Below are positions 26,601 to 37,402 of a stretch of 64,000 nucleotides of DNA, one piece after another. How positions within the stretch are numbered: position 1 is the stretch's first letter; each line of letters starts with the position of its first letter. The position numbers were made by a program, and so were the translations under genes. The notes beneath the pieces are model-generated. The model was not told where the DNA came from, did not search any database, and worked only from the letters and a program-made list of their open reading frames with translations. The DNA is from Helochares maculicollis (Eukaryota; Arthropoda; Insecta; Coleoptera; Hydrophilidae): positions 1 through 64,000 of the forward strand of contig JAWQRO010000043.1 in NCBI GenBank assembly GCA_033557835.1, in the 5' to 3' direction.

Positions 26601-29600
26601 AGAGTTAACAAGAGCCTTTCAGTAGACCTACTCTCAAATGAGTTTTCCATTTGGGTGTTTTGATAAATTAATATTTTTACCTATAAATAAGACAAGGCAT
26701 AAACCGAGTAAATCGCATATGATTTCAAGTGTTGAATTTAGTTGAATAACGAAACAATTGCTTTTATATAAAATTGTTAAACTCTTTACTCCGCTCATCA
26801 GTGTTTGTCTGAGTCTTAAGCAATTGTTAATAGTCTAGCCATAGATACTGCCTATCAGTTAGACAAAAATATCTCGGTTGCAAAAATAGCTGGGGAAGAA
26901 ATAAAAACACCTCCTTTAGCGTTTACCCCTAACTTCAAACGCTGAAGAAAGCCATCTATCGCTCTTATGAGTTTCAAATGGAATTTCGGCAACCGCTTCC
27001 TGCAGGAATTCATTGAAGTCCACAAAATTGGGGTGAGGTATCGAAGATACTTTATTTTCTAACAGGGCCCACAAGTCATGCGTGTCTAAATCAGTACTTC
27101 CAGATAGCCAGTCTTCAGCACGAATAAGCTCACGCCTTGTTTTTGAACAATGCTTAGTTTGCGGTTTAGAGGTTTAACCACATCGGTCAGCATATCTTGG
27201 TAAAGTTTTGCCGGCGTTCTAACACTTTTTTTGCAAAAATAAATCGGGAAAGCATCGTGATACGACCCCTCTCCCCTTTACCATCAAACCATCACTGAAG
27301 AAAAATAGTCGTTGGACACTCGGAATCTTCTCCTTATCTTCATAAGAGCTTCAAGCTAAAAAGCTAAAAACTGTTACTTTGTTACTCTCTTCAACTGAAA
27401 AAGTTTTTCGTCGGTAATCAGAATGCTTGTGTAGCAAGAAGAGCCAAATTCACCATTTCCATCTTTCGTACTTTATGCAAACCGATAATAACACGATTGT
27501 GAAATCTTGAGGGAAACTGAAATTTCCTTAATTTTTAACGTTGGACAGTATTGATGATCAAACTGTGTACTTTAGGAAGAACTCTCTTCACTAAAATCCA
27601 ATATCCTTTGAAAAGCTGCACCTTTGGGAATCTGGAGGATGGGCTACTTTACTTCTTGAAGTCAGTGCACTACATTTTTGGCATAATGGAGAGTATCCAC
27701 ATCAAGCCAAAATACAGGTGATTCAATATGACTTCATAACAAAGGTAGAAAGGTCTTTTGGAAGCACTCACCAAGGCAAAGATTCTGGTATATCAGGCAT
27801 GTTGTAACAAATCTCTTACCTTTTCCTCCACAGCTGCTTATCTCCTACCAAACCGGCTATTTCTTGGGGATCTTTCTTCTCGTTCAAAAGTTTTCTGAAA
27901 CCTTATTTCGTGCTGCAGCAGTGCAAAAATTGAGCATGATTGGCGCTTAAAATCTTCAAGGATATAAGTTTCATCGTCAAACATGCAAAATCTCATGATA
28001 AAACTTTATTGCATGAAGTAAAGCAAATAAATTCTGCTTATCAAATCGATCTAGAGGTCTTATTTGTTTGCAACCCCTGCGTTATGAGTACTTAACATTC
28101 CGATTTTCCGAGCAACTTTTCAAATTGAAAATTACGTTTATGTTGTTCGCTCTTAACCTAGGCATCCATCACGCAGTGTCTTAGTGCAGGTTTTCTTTCA
28201 TTTCTCGTCTTCCAAACTGAACTTCGAATTTCTTTAGCGCATTCTGAACAGAACTTCAATTGAAATCCGTGCAATAATACATTTTTGAAAGAGAGTCCTT
28301 CAAGAAGCCATTTGTACCATTTTTATGAAGTCATAATGAATCACCGGCGTTTTGGCCTGATATAGTATTCATCCATTATGCCAAAAATATTGTGCATTGA
28401 TTTCAACAAGTAAGGGGGCAAGTTGTACCAGAAATATCCAATCCTTCAGATTGCAAAGATGCAGATTTCCAAAGGATATTGAAATTTTGTGAAGAGAATT
28501 CTTTCTAAAGTACACAGTTTGGCCATCAATACTGTCCAAAGTTAAAAATTAAGGACATTTCAGTTTCCGTCAAGTTGTCTGAACCTGCGACAGTCACGCT
28601 GACAAGTCTGTGCAGATTAATACAGCAGTTGAACAATGAAGTGGTCGGAATTATACAATCGCGTTATCATTGTCTTGGGAGCTGTACTATTTAATAATTA
28701 TTTCTTGGTTCAGATATTACACGGGTGGGTAGATAAAGAAGTCTAGACTTTTTCGCGGATTTGGGCTTCTACTGACTGCAGGATGTTTCGATTGAAGCTT
28801 AAATCGCAGCTGTGCGTTCAAAGTAAAAGTGCAATTATTATTTCAAAACAGTAAGTCTTCATTCATTGGGCGAGAGGAGACAAACTTAGATCTTTCAATC
28901 ACATTAAAATACAACCCAGATCACTGTAAATACGCCTTGCTCAAGAAAAATTGGCTCTATGGCCGAAACAACCCCAAAGATGCAATTTTGTTGTGAACTA
29001 TACATAAATTTACCTTTTTCAGTTCAATATATAAACGAGTCCAATAACAACTTGGAAAAACCATTAGGTAGGCTGACAAACCATTTTATTTTTTTATCTC
29101 GGATCAACCTTTGCACCACGCCTTAAACTCTTTTTCTTTTGCAGGCTACAGGAGTTTACCTTACCCCCTGAAGAAGAAGGACGGGAAGATGCATTATGAG
29201 TGCAATGTCTGCACGAAAACCTTTGGCCAGCTGTCCAACTTGAAGGTCCACCTAAGGACGCACAGCGGAGAACGCCCGTTCAAGTGTAACGTTTGCACCA
29301 AAAGCTTTACCCAGCTAGCCCATCTGCAAAAGCACCATCTTGTTCACACAGGAGAGCGTCCCCACGAGTGCGGCATTTGCAAAAAGAGGTATTGAACTAT
29401 TTAATAACAACTCTCTTGTCAATTCAGGTACAATTTTCTAAATAAATTTGTTGCGTTCTAGGTTTTCTTCTACGTCCAATTTGAAGACGCACTTGCGCCT
29501 GCATTCGGGACAAAAGCCGTACGCTTGCGACTATTGCCCGGCGAAGTTCACGCAGTTCGTTCATTTGAAACTCCACAAGAGACTGCACACTAACGAACGA

Positions 29601-32600
29601 CCGTACATATGCCAGGAGTGCGGTAAAAACTACATAAGCGCTTCTGGCTTGAGGACCCATTGGAAGACTACCCCCTGCAGGCCGAATAACATTGATGAAG
29701 ATGGAGAAACTTCGCCGAACGGGTACTATGAATACGCTGCATCGGACGGAAGCGTTGGTAAGTTTTCTTTTCGTGGGCAAATGGTAATGGTTGTGTAGCA
29801 ATGAATTTTATCGTTTGACGAATCGTTCATGCAGAATGTCCACTGTGACGTCTACTGTGTGGCAGGTAAGGCCGTCCTGCTGGAACCACACATGGTCTAC
29901 CTCCATATTATTTAATTTGAGTTAAATTATAAATCGGGTATCATCGTTCTGCTCGCCGTTGACGGTAATTGTCTCAACAACTCGCTTTCGAAAAAGTTCG
30001 GACCAATGATGTTGCTGGCCGTCAATTCGCAGCAAACAGTAACTTTTGCCTCCTGAAAAATCTCGTGCAGGCTGATGTCGTTCCGTGTACAATAATTGTG
30101 TATGTCAACGTAGCCATTTATCTAAATATGCTCCTCCTCGCTAAGGAGGCATTTTTGGCCAAAATTGGGGTCCTCTTCCAAACGCTTCAAAGTCCAGTCA
30201 GCGAACCATCGGCTTTGTCATGTACACTTTGAGCTCAGGGATCGGTTGAATCTTATACGGGTGTAGGAACAAGTCCTGTCGCAAATTCGCCAAGTTGAAT
30301 TGAGCCAAAGGTCGAGTTCTTAAGCACGGAGAGGAATTGGCTGCCTCGGCCTCTCCTGCACACTTACACGTTCCGCGACAATCTTTTCGGTGAATCAGAC
30401 GTACGGATGTTGGCTGTTTACCGAAACTAGTCGTTTAAAACAAACCTTGCGGACTCGGCTTGATTTAAGGGCCTTCACGTTTGCCGTAAAATGGGGGTCA
30501 CGCGCACAACTTTTGCACTAACGAACAATCATTTGTATCATTTGGACGTTCTGCCCAATCGTGTCGTGGTGACTCGGCATCAGTGACTGAATAAAAAACA
30601 ACAGAGGCTGCCACAACAACATTGACAGCCTGTGGCTACCAACATCGGCCCGTCCTAATTGAAAAACCCTTTATATGCATGTTATTTGTCTCATAAATAA
30701 TGTGAATCCTGAGCGGCAAAAAAGCACTTGTCATCAGTTAAAAGCCCGTAAGTGATGATTTAAAAGTACGAAGCCTAGCTCTATGAAATGAGTATTTTTT
30801 GCTCATTATTTAGCATTTCGTTAACAGCATGTGTAATTTTATACCAACATATTTGAGACAGTAGAATTGATAATATTAAAGAAAGTAGATTTAATTAAGT
30901 ATATTTTAATTTTCATTTAGGTAGGCGAAGTTTCCCAACGAGAGCAAACGCCTTTTTGTTAAGTTTTTCATCGTTAGTAAATCTTGCCAGAACAGTTATG
31001 CAATGAAGATATTTCCCAGGGTTGCGAAGTTACGTGTTCCAAACAAGTCTTATACAGATTCTTCGACCAATCCCTTGGAACTGTTGCCACATTTACTCAA
31101 TAGTATGCTCTACACTATTACAAACATCGTAGCATGTCTTCAACACCTTAACATTTCTTGCGCTAAACAAAGCGAGAATTTATAGCCATAGTTGCCAAGT
31201 GATTGGTCCAATAGCTTAAACAAGTCATTTTGTCAAAACAGGTCCTGAAATTTTTGTTATCTTAGGTGTAAGTCTCGTTCAAGTGTAGGGTCGGCTTGTC
31301 TGCCTTTCATTCAACGAACACGATTGGCAGCGTCAAGGACATTACAATTGTCTATTGAACAAAATGCGACTATAAATATGTTGGTCAGCTTGTCACAGAA
31401 CCAGAGGCTTCTTAAAAAGTAATTTATTGTGTTAATTTTAATTATTTCATTCATAAAAATAATGCATAATACGAATATTTTCAACAGACTTCAACAGGAT
31501 TTTTTTATATTGCCATTTGTTTCATGATATTTTTATTTTATTTATGATGGTTAAGTTGCAATTTTGTTTATGTAGCCAGTTGTCACTATGTCGCTGCTGT
31601 AACACAAGGCTAATGATTTAATTTTATTTGCAAAATTGAACGATATTGAGTGCAGGTGAAATTTATACACTTTAATCGCTGATAGAAATAATATTTTGCC
31701 AATCAAATGCAAGGTATTACTTGATCAGGCCTTTTCTTAAAAAGTACAAAAAAATAGGCATGACTAGCCTGTTAAAAAGGCATATTACGACATTTTATAA
31801 TTGTCAAAATCACTAAGAATTACGCCGAATCAATAAAATCAAGAATATTTTAAGAATAATGCATAATGCAGTCACTTGAACATACTTTAACACTGAATGG
31901 TAGTTTTATAAAGTTTTCAATAGCTGTTGTTGGTAAGTTGTTAACTCAATCAAATAAGTCAATTTTACTTTTATATTTATATCTTTTTACAACAATTTTT
32001 TTTTAATCAATTATGTAATCTCCCCCTTTTTGTATAATCTCTTCCCATCTCTCTGGGAGCTTTTCAATTACTTTTTCAGAAAAAACTCGCGAGGTTTTTC
32101 TGAAAAAAAAAACGCTGAACGTTGTTTTTCACTTACTAGTGGCTTCGGACCTCCAAACCCCTCAAATGGTTGCTCAGTCTGCAACACAGAAGATAGTCGG
32201 ACCGGGTAAGGTCTGGGGAGTACGGTGGGTGAGGTGGAACTTCCCACCCAAATTCCGGCAGTCTCTGACGGGTTTGTAAGGCTGTGTGAGGGCACGCGTT
32301 GTCATGATGAAAGGTGACGTCACCCCCATTGATGAGCCTGGGTCGTATTTCTTCCGAAGCCGCCTTCAATCTATCCAATTACGTGATATAATAGTCCGTA
32401 TTAATTGTTTGATTCCTGGGAGAAGCTCGAAAAAGACTACTCCTTTGATATCCCACCAAATCGACAATATTACCTTCCTGGGGTGAAGGCCTTCTTTAGA
32501 GGTGGATCGAGGAGGCTCATCAGGTTTTCCTCATGATATTTTACGCGTCACATTCCACAATCCACTTTTCATCTCTTGTGATGACGTTCTTAAGAAATGG

Positions 32601-35600
32601 TGTCTTTTTTCCTGAGCCTGAGATTATCGCAGATGTGAACGCGATTCAGGTTGACTTCAGTGAGAGTGGGGCACCCACACATCGAGTTTACTCACAAATC
32701 CGAGCTCTTTTATAACCCCGTGAACGGTTGACACTGTCTTCTTGATACTTTCAGCTATTTCCCTAACTGCTACACGCGGATTAACGATGATCAAGTGTCT
32801 CACTTCCTCGAAAATGCTTTCTTTTGGCTGTCTTCATCTGTGAGTGTCCGTTATGGAAAAGTTGCCAGTAGAAAATCTTTGAAACCACTTCTGGAAAGCT
32901 CGTTCATTTAGTCTGTTTTCTTTTAAACAGTTTATTTTTTGGCTGTCTTCAGCAGCCTTTTACCTTTTCGGAAATAAAAGATCAAAATATATCTAAAACG
33001 TTCCTTTTCACTCATATTTTCCACTTTTTAAAACTTTGTTTTAAAACAATACTCACTACCACAACAAGAACATAAGCGAACCAAAGTAAATAGCTTAAAA
33101 AAGAGGTGGGAAGAAGTTTTTGAAAAGAATCTACGTCATGAGAAGTGACGAAAGGTGAACTAACAAATTTAGTGAACGAATTTTCCGAACTATCCATTAT
33201 GTGTGAACTCTCCTTTATAGAGACTATTTTTACACATCTGTGAGAAAAAGTGATATTAGATACTAATTGATAGCGATTATATTTATTTAATTCTTCAATC
33301 AAATGATGTGGATATAAAATCTACTAGTTTTGTTGCTACCTCGTAAATTACTATTGTATTGACAAGTTAATACATTTGCAACTATGCTGAGTAATTATCA
33401 ATTTATTTATTTACCATGAAATACCTGCACAAATTGAGATGACAGTTGTTGTCCTTGTTACTTGAGTTTTAAGAAATCAGCTTATTGGAAAAAAATATTA
33501 GGCCAATCCCAAAATTTAGGTGCAAGCTCGACTTAGTTAGAATATTTGCAGTCTAGCGATGATTGTGATACACACAAATGTAATGATGAAGCTTGTATCT
33601 CATTTATTAAAGCAAACATGTAAATCTGTATCAAAATTGGATCATTCGATATATTTATATTTATTTTATTTATGTTATATGTATATAAACGGTAGGACTA
33701 GTATTAAATGTTAGTTACCATTTTGAACAAGGCATAAAACCGACGACATAGATTATCCCAACTTTAAATATTATGAAAACAAAGTAAATACCAAAGATGT
33801 TAACTAGTACATAAAATGTATCACTCATGCTCCAAAATTGTAACTTAGAATATGAATTGAATTTGCTCTCCATGTAAACTGTTTTAGTGATGACAATAAA
33901 TTTTAATATATTTTTACAAAATTATTTCTAAATTGTTTACTTATTTTTTTAATTTATTTCTTTTAGAGGATTAAATTGTGGAATTGTGTTAAATTAAAAT
34001 TAAATGCCCAAAAGAGGTATACCATACTTCCATAAATGTTTCCTTTGGCTACTGATATGGATGGATGCTTCTTTGAGCATATGATTATGCTTCCAATTCT
34101 TTGTGAGTTTTTGATTTACTAGAAGTAAAAAAAGTCCCCACTTTTGAAACCTTTAAATCAGTGTTCGTAAGTGCATTGAAGAAGACCAACATTTTCAGCA
34201 GCGTTTTTCTTCTGGTTGAAGGAAATAATTAAGTTTGTTGGTACAAAAATCAACGAGCTTAAACGTGACTAAAATTATGATACTATTTAGTATTTACGCT
34301 TTCACGAATAAAAACATACAATTATTGGTGAATTTCATTACTTTAAAAAATCTAAAGAAAGGGAGTTACGAGGTGTGTTCAAAAAGTATCGCGAATTTTG
34401 TGTTTTTTCAAAAATTATTTATTTATTCATGAATATATATTTTGTTCCCTTTAAAGTAATCCCCATTAGATATTTTACACTTGTGCCAACGTTTTTTCCA
34501 ACCTTCGAAGCACTTAAAAAAATCATTTTCCTTTATCTTGTTCAGCTCCTCCTTCAATGCCATCTTTATCTCGTCGATAATAGCGTAGCGTCGTCCTTTC
34601 ATGGGCCTCTTTAGTTTCGGGAACAAGAAAAAGTCACAGGGGGCCAGATCTAGAGAATATGGTGGCTGCAGCATCATTAGTGTGTTGTTTTTGGCCAAAA
34701 AGTAGCGCACAAGCAACGATGTGTGACCAGGGCGATATCGTGGTGCAAAATCCAATTTTTGTTCTTCCCCAAATCCGGACGTTTCTGGCGGATTGCTTCA
34801 CGCAAATTGCGCATAACTTGCAGGTAATATTCCTTATTGATCGTTCTACCTTGTGGCAAGAACTCACGATGCACCACGCCCCTGCAATCGTAGAAAACCG
34901 TAAGCAAAACATTCACAGAACTTGGCGCGCTTTTTTCGGTCTTGGTTCGTGCGGCAGCTTCCATTGAGATGATTGAGCGTTGGTTTCCACGTCATAACCG
35001 TCAACCCACGATTCGTCAGCAGTTATGATCCTCTGGAGCAAATTTGGGTTGTCGCGGGCAGAGTCCAACAGCTCAGCAATTTTCATGCGAAGCTGTTTTT
35101 GGTCGAAATTTAGCAATTTTGGTACGAATTTCGCCGCGACGAGTCTCTTGCCCAAATCATTGATAAAAATCGATATGTCTAGGTCATCAGCAACTTCTCT
35201 AACGGTGATTCGACGATTGCCCAATATAATTTTCTTCACTTCATCAATTTTTTCGTCTGTTGTTGAAGTGCTTGTTCACATCTTCTCGGCCTTCTGAGAA
35301 CATTAGGTACCACCGACAAACGTTGCTTCGGTCCAAGGTAGCTTCTCCGTATGCCACAGTCAACATTCGGAATGCATCCGCGCACTTAATTTCGTTTTTC
35401 TCACAAAATTTGATAGAGGTTCTGTGATCCATTTTTTTGAATAGGTAAAAATCGAAGACGAGCCAAAACACGTGCAAGCAAAACAGCTGTCAACAATTAA
35501 CTGAACATTCAAAATGGCGGAATTTGTCGGTATAAGTGAGAGACATGAGTACCAACTTAACGCCACAAAAAAAATCGAAATTCGAATATACGTAACCCGC

Positions 35601-37402
35601 GAAAATTCAAAATTCGTGATACTTATTGAACACACCTCGTATATTCCCAACTTTCATATAAAATATTCCAATATTATACAGAATTTCCAATTAAAATTTA
35701 TTGCATTTAGATCGACTGCCTCTTTACTTTGATACAATTCACTAAAATTACTCGGTCTTATGTACTAGAACCAGCAGAAATCAGCAGCTGGCAACAGTCG
35801 AATGAAGACTTTTAGACAAAATTGCTGATTTAAATAAATCAAAAAGAAAAGTTCATGAGCTGTGTTAAATCGGCCTTCAAAGATATTGGTCGATAGGTTA
35901 GTTGTTTGTTCTTTAATATAATTTTAAATTTATATATTTAATTTACTCCAATGATGTTTGCTCACTTATTGCTGACTAATACTGTGTCCTAAAATGTACA
36001 ACAAATATTTGAAGCAAGCTAGAAATCTATGAATGACATATAGATTCCTATTATCTAACAAAAATTGTTTGGCTATTCTCCTACTGAGGGAGCTAGCCAC
36101 TCAAATTACATCGAGGTCATATATCTAAATATACTGAATAAAGTGACATGTATATTTTCAGTACATTCTTTTATCAATTAGTCATAATATATACTTACAA
36201 TGTCAAAAAATACGCCATATTTTCAATCTTGGGATGTAATCTACATACGGAGTCTACATAAGACGATTTCGACCACAGTGTTTTACCCTCTCTGTCTAGC
36301 AGTCAGCGTATACACAAAATTAGAATCATTACTCTAGCTCTTAAAAAATTAAAAGTAAACAAAAAAATGATTATCATTCATTTATAATATCCAATAAATA
36401 AACATAACAGTCCAAAAACAATATAAAAAACTAAATGCTCTCTCCTTCAAAAGGGCAGACGCAGACCTCAATTCGCTCTCCACATCATTAGAATTGCAGT
36501 AATTTCCGCTGCAAGTGTAACAATAATCTATATCTAAATCTCGATTATATCCGCAAATGTCAGGCTTTAAATAACATCCCCTCGTTGTTTTCAATTTCTT
36601 ATCAATCGAAGTTGTCTTAACGTAGCATCCCAAAGCATCCGAGCATAGCTCGTAGGCCCTTTCGGGCATGACGTCCATTCTTTCCGCACATGGGTCGAAT
36701 ACTGAGCAAAAGTAACATTCTATTCTGCCCCTGCAAATTATAACGGCGTTCAACAAGATCATTGCTAAAACGAGGTGAAAATTCATTTTCAGTGTTGATG
36801 ACAAAGTCATCTTCTCTTCTTTTGTCTTGTCATAAAAGTGAACTTGTTTTACTTATTTGCGTCACAGGCTTCTCACTATTACTTATTCTTATTACTTGTT
36901 TCTCTTCCGCCCTTCTCCATGCAATGGACCAGTCCCAATTAATGTTTTGCCCTCTTTGAAGATTAAATTACAAGTATGGGAACCAATTCCGATCTTTGCA
37001 GCTCAGAGACAATACATTCAAACTGATTCAAACTAAAACAATCTATTAAAATACTCCAAACTTAAATTTCAATTGTGCTAAAAATACAAAAATGTGTAAT
37101 TATAGTGATAAATTTTTATCAAGCTCAAAAGTTGATCGTTGATCTCGGTTTCAGGATCTATGGAATTGAACAACAAAGAAATGCACGATGAATCGAGAGA
37201 GCCTTTCGACATGCATCCCCAGGCCCAACAACCTCCACCTCTAAGTCATTCAGTACTCCACCCGGGCCTCTCCAGGCCCCTTCCGCCCCCCTTGCAGCAG
37301 GGGATTCCCAGGCCGCCGCCCAGTAACCCTCACCACAACGGTAAGGAAACTCGGCCCAGCGTCATCGAATCCTCGCAACCTCACATTATAGAGTGTACCT
37401 AA
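17688..37402 (+). CDS. Blimp-1: Blimp-1/PRDM1 zinc-finger transcriptional repressor (8 coding exons)
   Basis: Spliced CDS: 17688-17696, 23473-23661, 23841-23960, 24223-24698, 25531-26456, 29145-29388, 29462-29757, 37155-37402. It sums to 2508 nt, frame-consistent, giving 835 aa plus stop. Domains seen: acidic N-terminus, PR/SET domain at about residues 60-190 (hallmarks KYFWR, ANWMRYVNPA, NIYFYTI, ELLVWYCREFAERL), an acidic/Ser stretch to about 264, a Pro/Ser-rich region at about 265-575, four C2H2 fingers (residues 593-613, 621-641, 649-669, 677-697) and a degenerate fifth C2HC finger (705-727), then a Pro-rich tail. This is the PRDM1 architecture, and linkers such as SGERPF and TGERPH match. 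In the family it is a nuclear sequence-specific repressor; in flies it is ecdysone-induced and delays ftz-f1. The start is the only ATG in the small first coding exon that stays in frame with the next exon. The short N-terminus is a model and an alternative 5' exon could extend it. Confidence 0.93.
17930..18600. promoter_or_regulatory. Cluster of AGGTCA-type nuclear-receptor half-sites
   Basis: Four copies of TGACCTT (reverse AAGGTCA) lie at 17940, 18108, 18416 and 18585 within Blimp-1 intron 2. The second forms a DR1-like element TAACCTTTGACCT (18101-18113). Blimp-1 in insects is ecdysone-responsive, so an intronic nuclear-receptor module is plausible but unproven. Confidence 0.35.
19057..20329 (-). 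mobile_element. Mariner (family 2), both terminal repeats present, transposase broken
   Basis: Ends carry ~30-bp inverted repeats: CCCAGTGTCGCAATTAAATT at left and CACAGTGCGGCAATTAAATT on the reverse strand at right. Minus-strand pieces include SATETFQTMQKVYG, SRSKIFEWDMRF, PYSPDLAPY and the terminal GGDYFE. Several frameshifts. About 1.27 kb, full mariner length. Confidence 0.85.
20798..21855. repeat. Tandem duplication, two ~513-bp units
   Basis: The unit from gtaaccttgagaactc (20801) recurs at 21313 and is followed by the same series of landmarks in both copies (ttatttatgagaaatttgag, cttttaaaggaccatttgga, gttatacaactaaa). Copies differ by small indels. Located in Blimp-1 intron 2. Confidence 0.85.
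23233..23250. promoter_or_regulatory. 18-bp palindrome centred on a CRE (TGACGTCA)
   Basis: CTCCATGACGTCATGGAG is a perfect palindrome with the full CRE octamer at 23238-23245. It lies about 220 bp before the second Blimp-1 coding exon, in a 200-bp stretch with more G+C than its surroundings. A bZIP (CREB/ATF) site is the obvious reading. Confidence 0.4.
23473..23661 (+). CDS. Blimp-1: Blimp-1 exon: N-terminal acidic region and start of PR/SET
   Basis: 189 bp, phase 0 on both sides, acceptor attttcag and donor GAT|gtaagt. It encodes 63 residues including FELHTTFIVPDLP and the run RAESTLPRNLVLK, which match the PRDM1 segment just before the PR domain (vertebrate CTYIV and AEASLPRNLLFK). Confidence 0.93.
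23841..23960 (+). CDS. Blimp-1: Blimp-1 exon: first half of PR/SET domain
   Basis: 120 bp, phase 0 on both sides, acceptor tttgttttag and donor AGG|gtaagt. The 40 residues carry YIPRGTRFGPLVGEIY and end with NRKYFWR, a signature stretch of PRDM1 PR domains. In other PRDM1 proteins KYFWR is followed directly by IY, which is where the 24223 exon resumes. Confidence 0.95.
24070..24117 (+). CDS. Blimp-1: Possible 48-bp cassette exon within the PR/SET domain
   Basis: Inside the 262-bp intron between KYFWR and IYKDN lies a stretch with a good acceptor (ctaac branch-like motif, then a T-rich tract ending cttcag) and donor TCGCAG|gtactt. It is exactly 48 nt, phase 0 on both sides, with no stop, and would insert 16 residues (VQLREGFFRNTSNDSQ). 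The standard PRDM1 join skips it. It may be an alternative exon or a chance match; transcripts would decide. Confidence 0.35.
24223..24698 (+). CDS. Blimp-1: Blimp-1 exon: second half of PR/SET and acidic region
   Basis: 476 bp, acceptor cgtttgcag, donor TTCAG|gtaaga, ending in phase 2. It starts with IYKDNELYYYIDG and contains ANWMRYVNPAYSS, NLIACQ, MNIYFYTIKDI and QELLVWYCREFAERLNYP, the core of the PRDM1 PR/SET fold. The second part (about residues 190-264) is rich in Ser, Thr, Asp and Pro (SDEGYHSNGYHDDAFTPPED), a PEST-like composition that fits the known instability of insect Blimp-1 protein. Confidence 0.96.
25531..26456 (+). CDS. Blimp-1: Blimp-1 exon: proline/serine-rich linker
   Basis: 926 bp, acceptor tctttccag, donor AGAG|gtaagt. 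The split Ser codon (AG|T) keeps the frame. It encodes about 308 residues of low-complexity sequence with Pro, Ser, Thr, Asn and His runs, and a basic patch near the start (SKKPKKEE, then KVKIKITKAYNYKSKG). Disordered proline-rich linkers of this kind separate the PR domain from the fingers and bind corepressors in PRDM1 proteins; the binding role here is inferred from the family. Confidence 0.93.
26880..28680 (-). mobile_element. Tc1/mariner-type transposon debris forming a large inverted repeat
   Basis: The − strand near 26.9-27.15 kb reads like the C-terminus of an insect transposase (LWALLENKVSSIPHPN, then VAEIPFET). Further in, 27480-27800 and 28270-28600 are inverted copies of one another. 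No intact ORF. Confidence 0.55.
27480..28600. repeat. Inverted repeat, arms ~320 bp, spacer ~470 bp
   Basis: Left-arm text gattcaatatgacttcataa (27720) matches in reverse ttatgaagtcataatgaatc (28324). Likewise ggacagtattgatgatcaaa pairs with tttggccatcaatactgtcc and gtgtactttaggaagaactc pairs with gaattctttctaaagtacac. The arms are diverged copies of the same transposon segment. Confidence 0.7.
29145..29388 (+). CDS. Blimp-1: Blimp-1 exon: zinc fingers 1, 2 and start of 3
   Basis: 244 bp, acceptor tttcttttgcag, donor AAGAG|gtattg. It encodes YECNVCTKTFGQLSNLKVH, FKCNVCTKSFTQLAHLQKH and HECGICKKR. Finger-1 and finger-2 recognition helices (QLSNLK, QLAHLQ) are identical to those of vertebrate PRDM1, so DNA specificity is probably conserved. 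The exon ends inside finger 3, as in the split Arg codon shared with the next exon. Confidence 0.97.
29462..29757 (+). CDS. Blimp-1: Blimp-1 exon: zinc fingers 3 to 5
   Basis: 296 bp after a short 73-bp intron, acceptor tgcgttctag, donor GTTG|gtaagt. It completes finger 3 (FSSTSNLKTHLRLH), then finger 4 (YACDYCPAKFTQFVHLKLH) and the degenerate finger 5 (YICQECGKNY through KTTPC). Finger 5 has Cys in place of the last His, as in other PRDM1 proteins. The exon continues with an acidic stretch. If intron 8 is retained, the frame reads on to a stop at 29796-29798. Confidence 0.97.
29815..30610 (-). pseudogene. Insect transposase remnant (VWFQQDG type)
   Basis: Minus-strand reading from 30.6 toward 29.8 kb gives, in broken frames, LLSEEEHI.INGYVD, ASNIIGPNFF and MEVDHVWFQQDGLTCHT. 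This is the order of blocks in a Tc1/mariner-superfamily transposase with the second catalytic Asp in QQDG. It starts only about 60 bp after a Blimp-1 exon. Confidence 0.65.
31990..32995 (-). mobile_element. Mariner (family 3), decayed
   Basis: Minus-strand pieces include FHHDNACPHTALQTRQRLPE and PHPPYSPDLTRSDYL, with 34 residues between the second and third catalytic Asp (D34D). Other parts are frameshifted. Ends are approximate; no terminal repeats verified. Confidence 0.7.
34369..35639 (-). mobile_element. Complete mariner (family 4) with TA target duplication, transposase inactive
   Basis: 1271 bp with near-perfect terminal inverted repeats (CGAGGTGTGTTCAAAAAGTA at left; the right reads CGAGGTGTGTTCAATAAGTA on the reverse strand) and TA at 34367-34368 and 35640-35641. 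Minus-strand transposase segments follow in order: MDHRTSIKFCEKNEIKCADA, RITVREVADDLDIS, IITADESWVDGYD, WILHHDIALVTH and YSLDLAPCDFFLF. Three frame breaks, plus Gly-to-Ala next to the first Asp, indicate a dead copy. Confidence 0.92.
36382..36810 (-). CDS. Ly6/uPAR-type GPI-anchored protein, intronless, nested in a Blimp-1 intron
   Basis: A 142-aa uninterrupted ORF with the full plan of an insect Ly6 (three-finger) protein. It has an N-terminal hydrophobic signal (M9 at 36786 is the likelier start), mature sequence from about RIECYFC, ten extracellular cysteines ending in GNYCNSN (the diagnostic final Cys-Asn), and a hydrophobic C-terminal tail typical of a GPI signal. Order of Cys motifs seen: ECYFC, DPC, ELC, LGCY, RGCY, DIC, DYCYTC, NYCN. 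Family members such as sleepless/quiver act at the cell surface on channels, receptors or septate junctions; which role applies here is unknown. It lies on the opposite strand within Blimp-1 intron 8. The absence of introns is unusual for insect Ly6 genes and hints at a retrocopy, but the frame is intact. Confidence 0.85.
   Translation of the reverse strand: MTLSSTLKMNFHLVLAMILLNAVIICRGRIECYFCSVFDPCAERMDVMPERAYELCSDALGCYVKTTSIDKKLKTTRGCYLKPDICGYNRDLDIDYCYTCSGNYCNSNDVESELRSASALLKERAFSFLYCFWTVMFIYWIL
37155..37402 (+). CDS. Blimp-1: Blimp-1 terminal coding exon
   Basis: 248 bp from acceptor gatctcggtttcag to the stop TAA at 37400-37402. The split Gly codon (G|GA) keeps the frame across the 7.4-kb intron 8. 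It encodes 81 residues rich in Pro, Gln and His (PPPLSHS, RPLPPPLQQG) and ends SSQPHIIECT. No domain is recognised. The AU-rich 3' UTR follows. Confidence 0.85.

Noticed and set aside
29424..29801. 125-codon ORF on the − strand
   Set aside because: Antisense shadow of the Blimp-1 zinc-finger exon.
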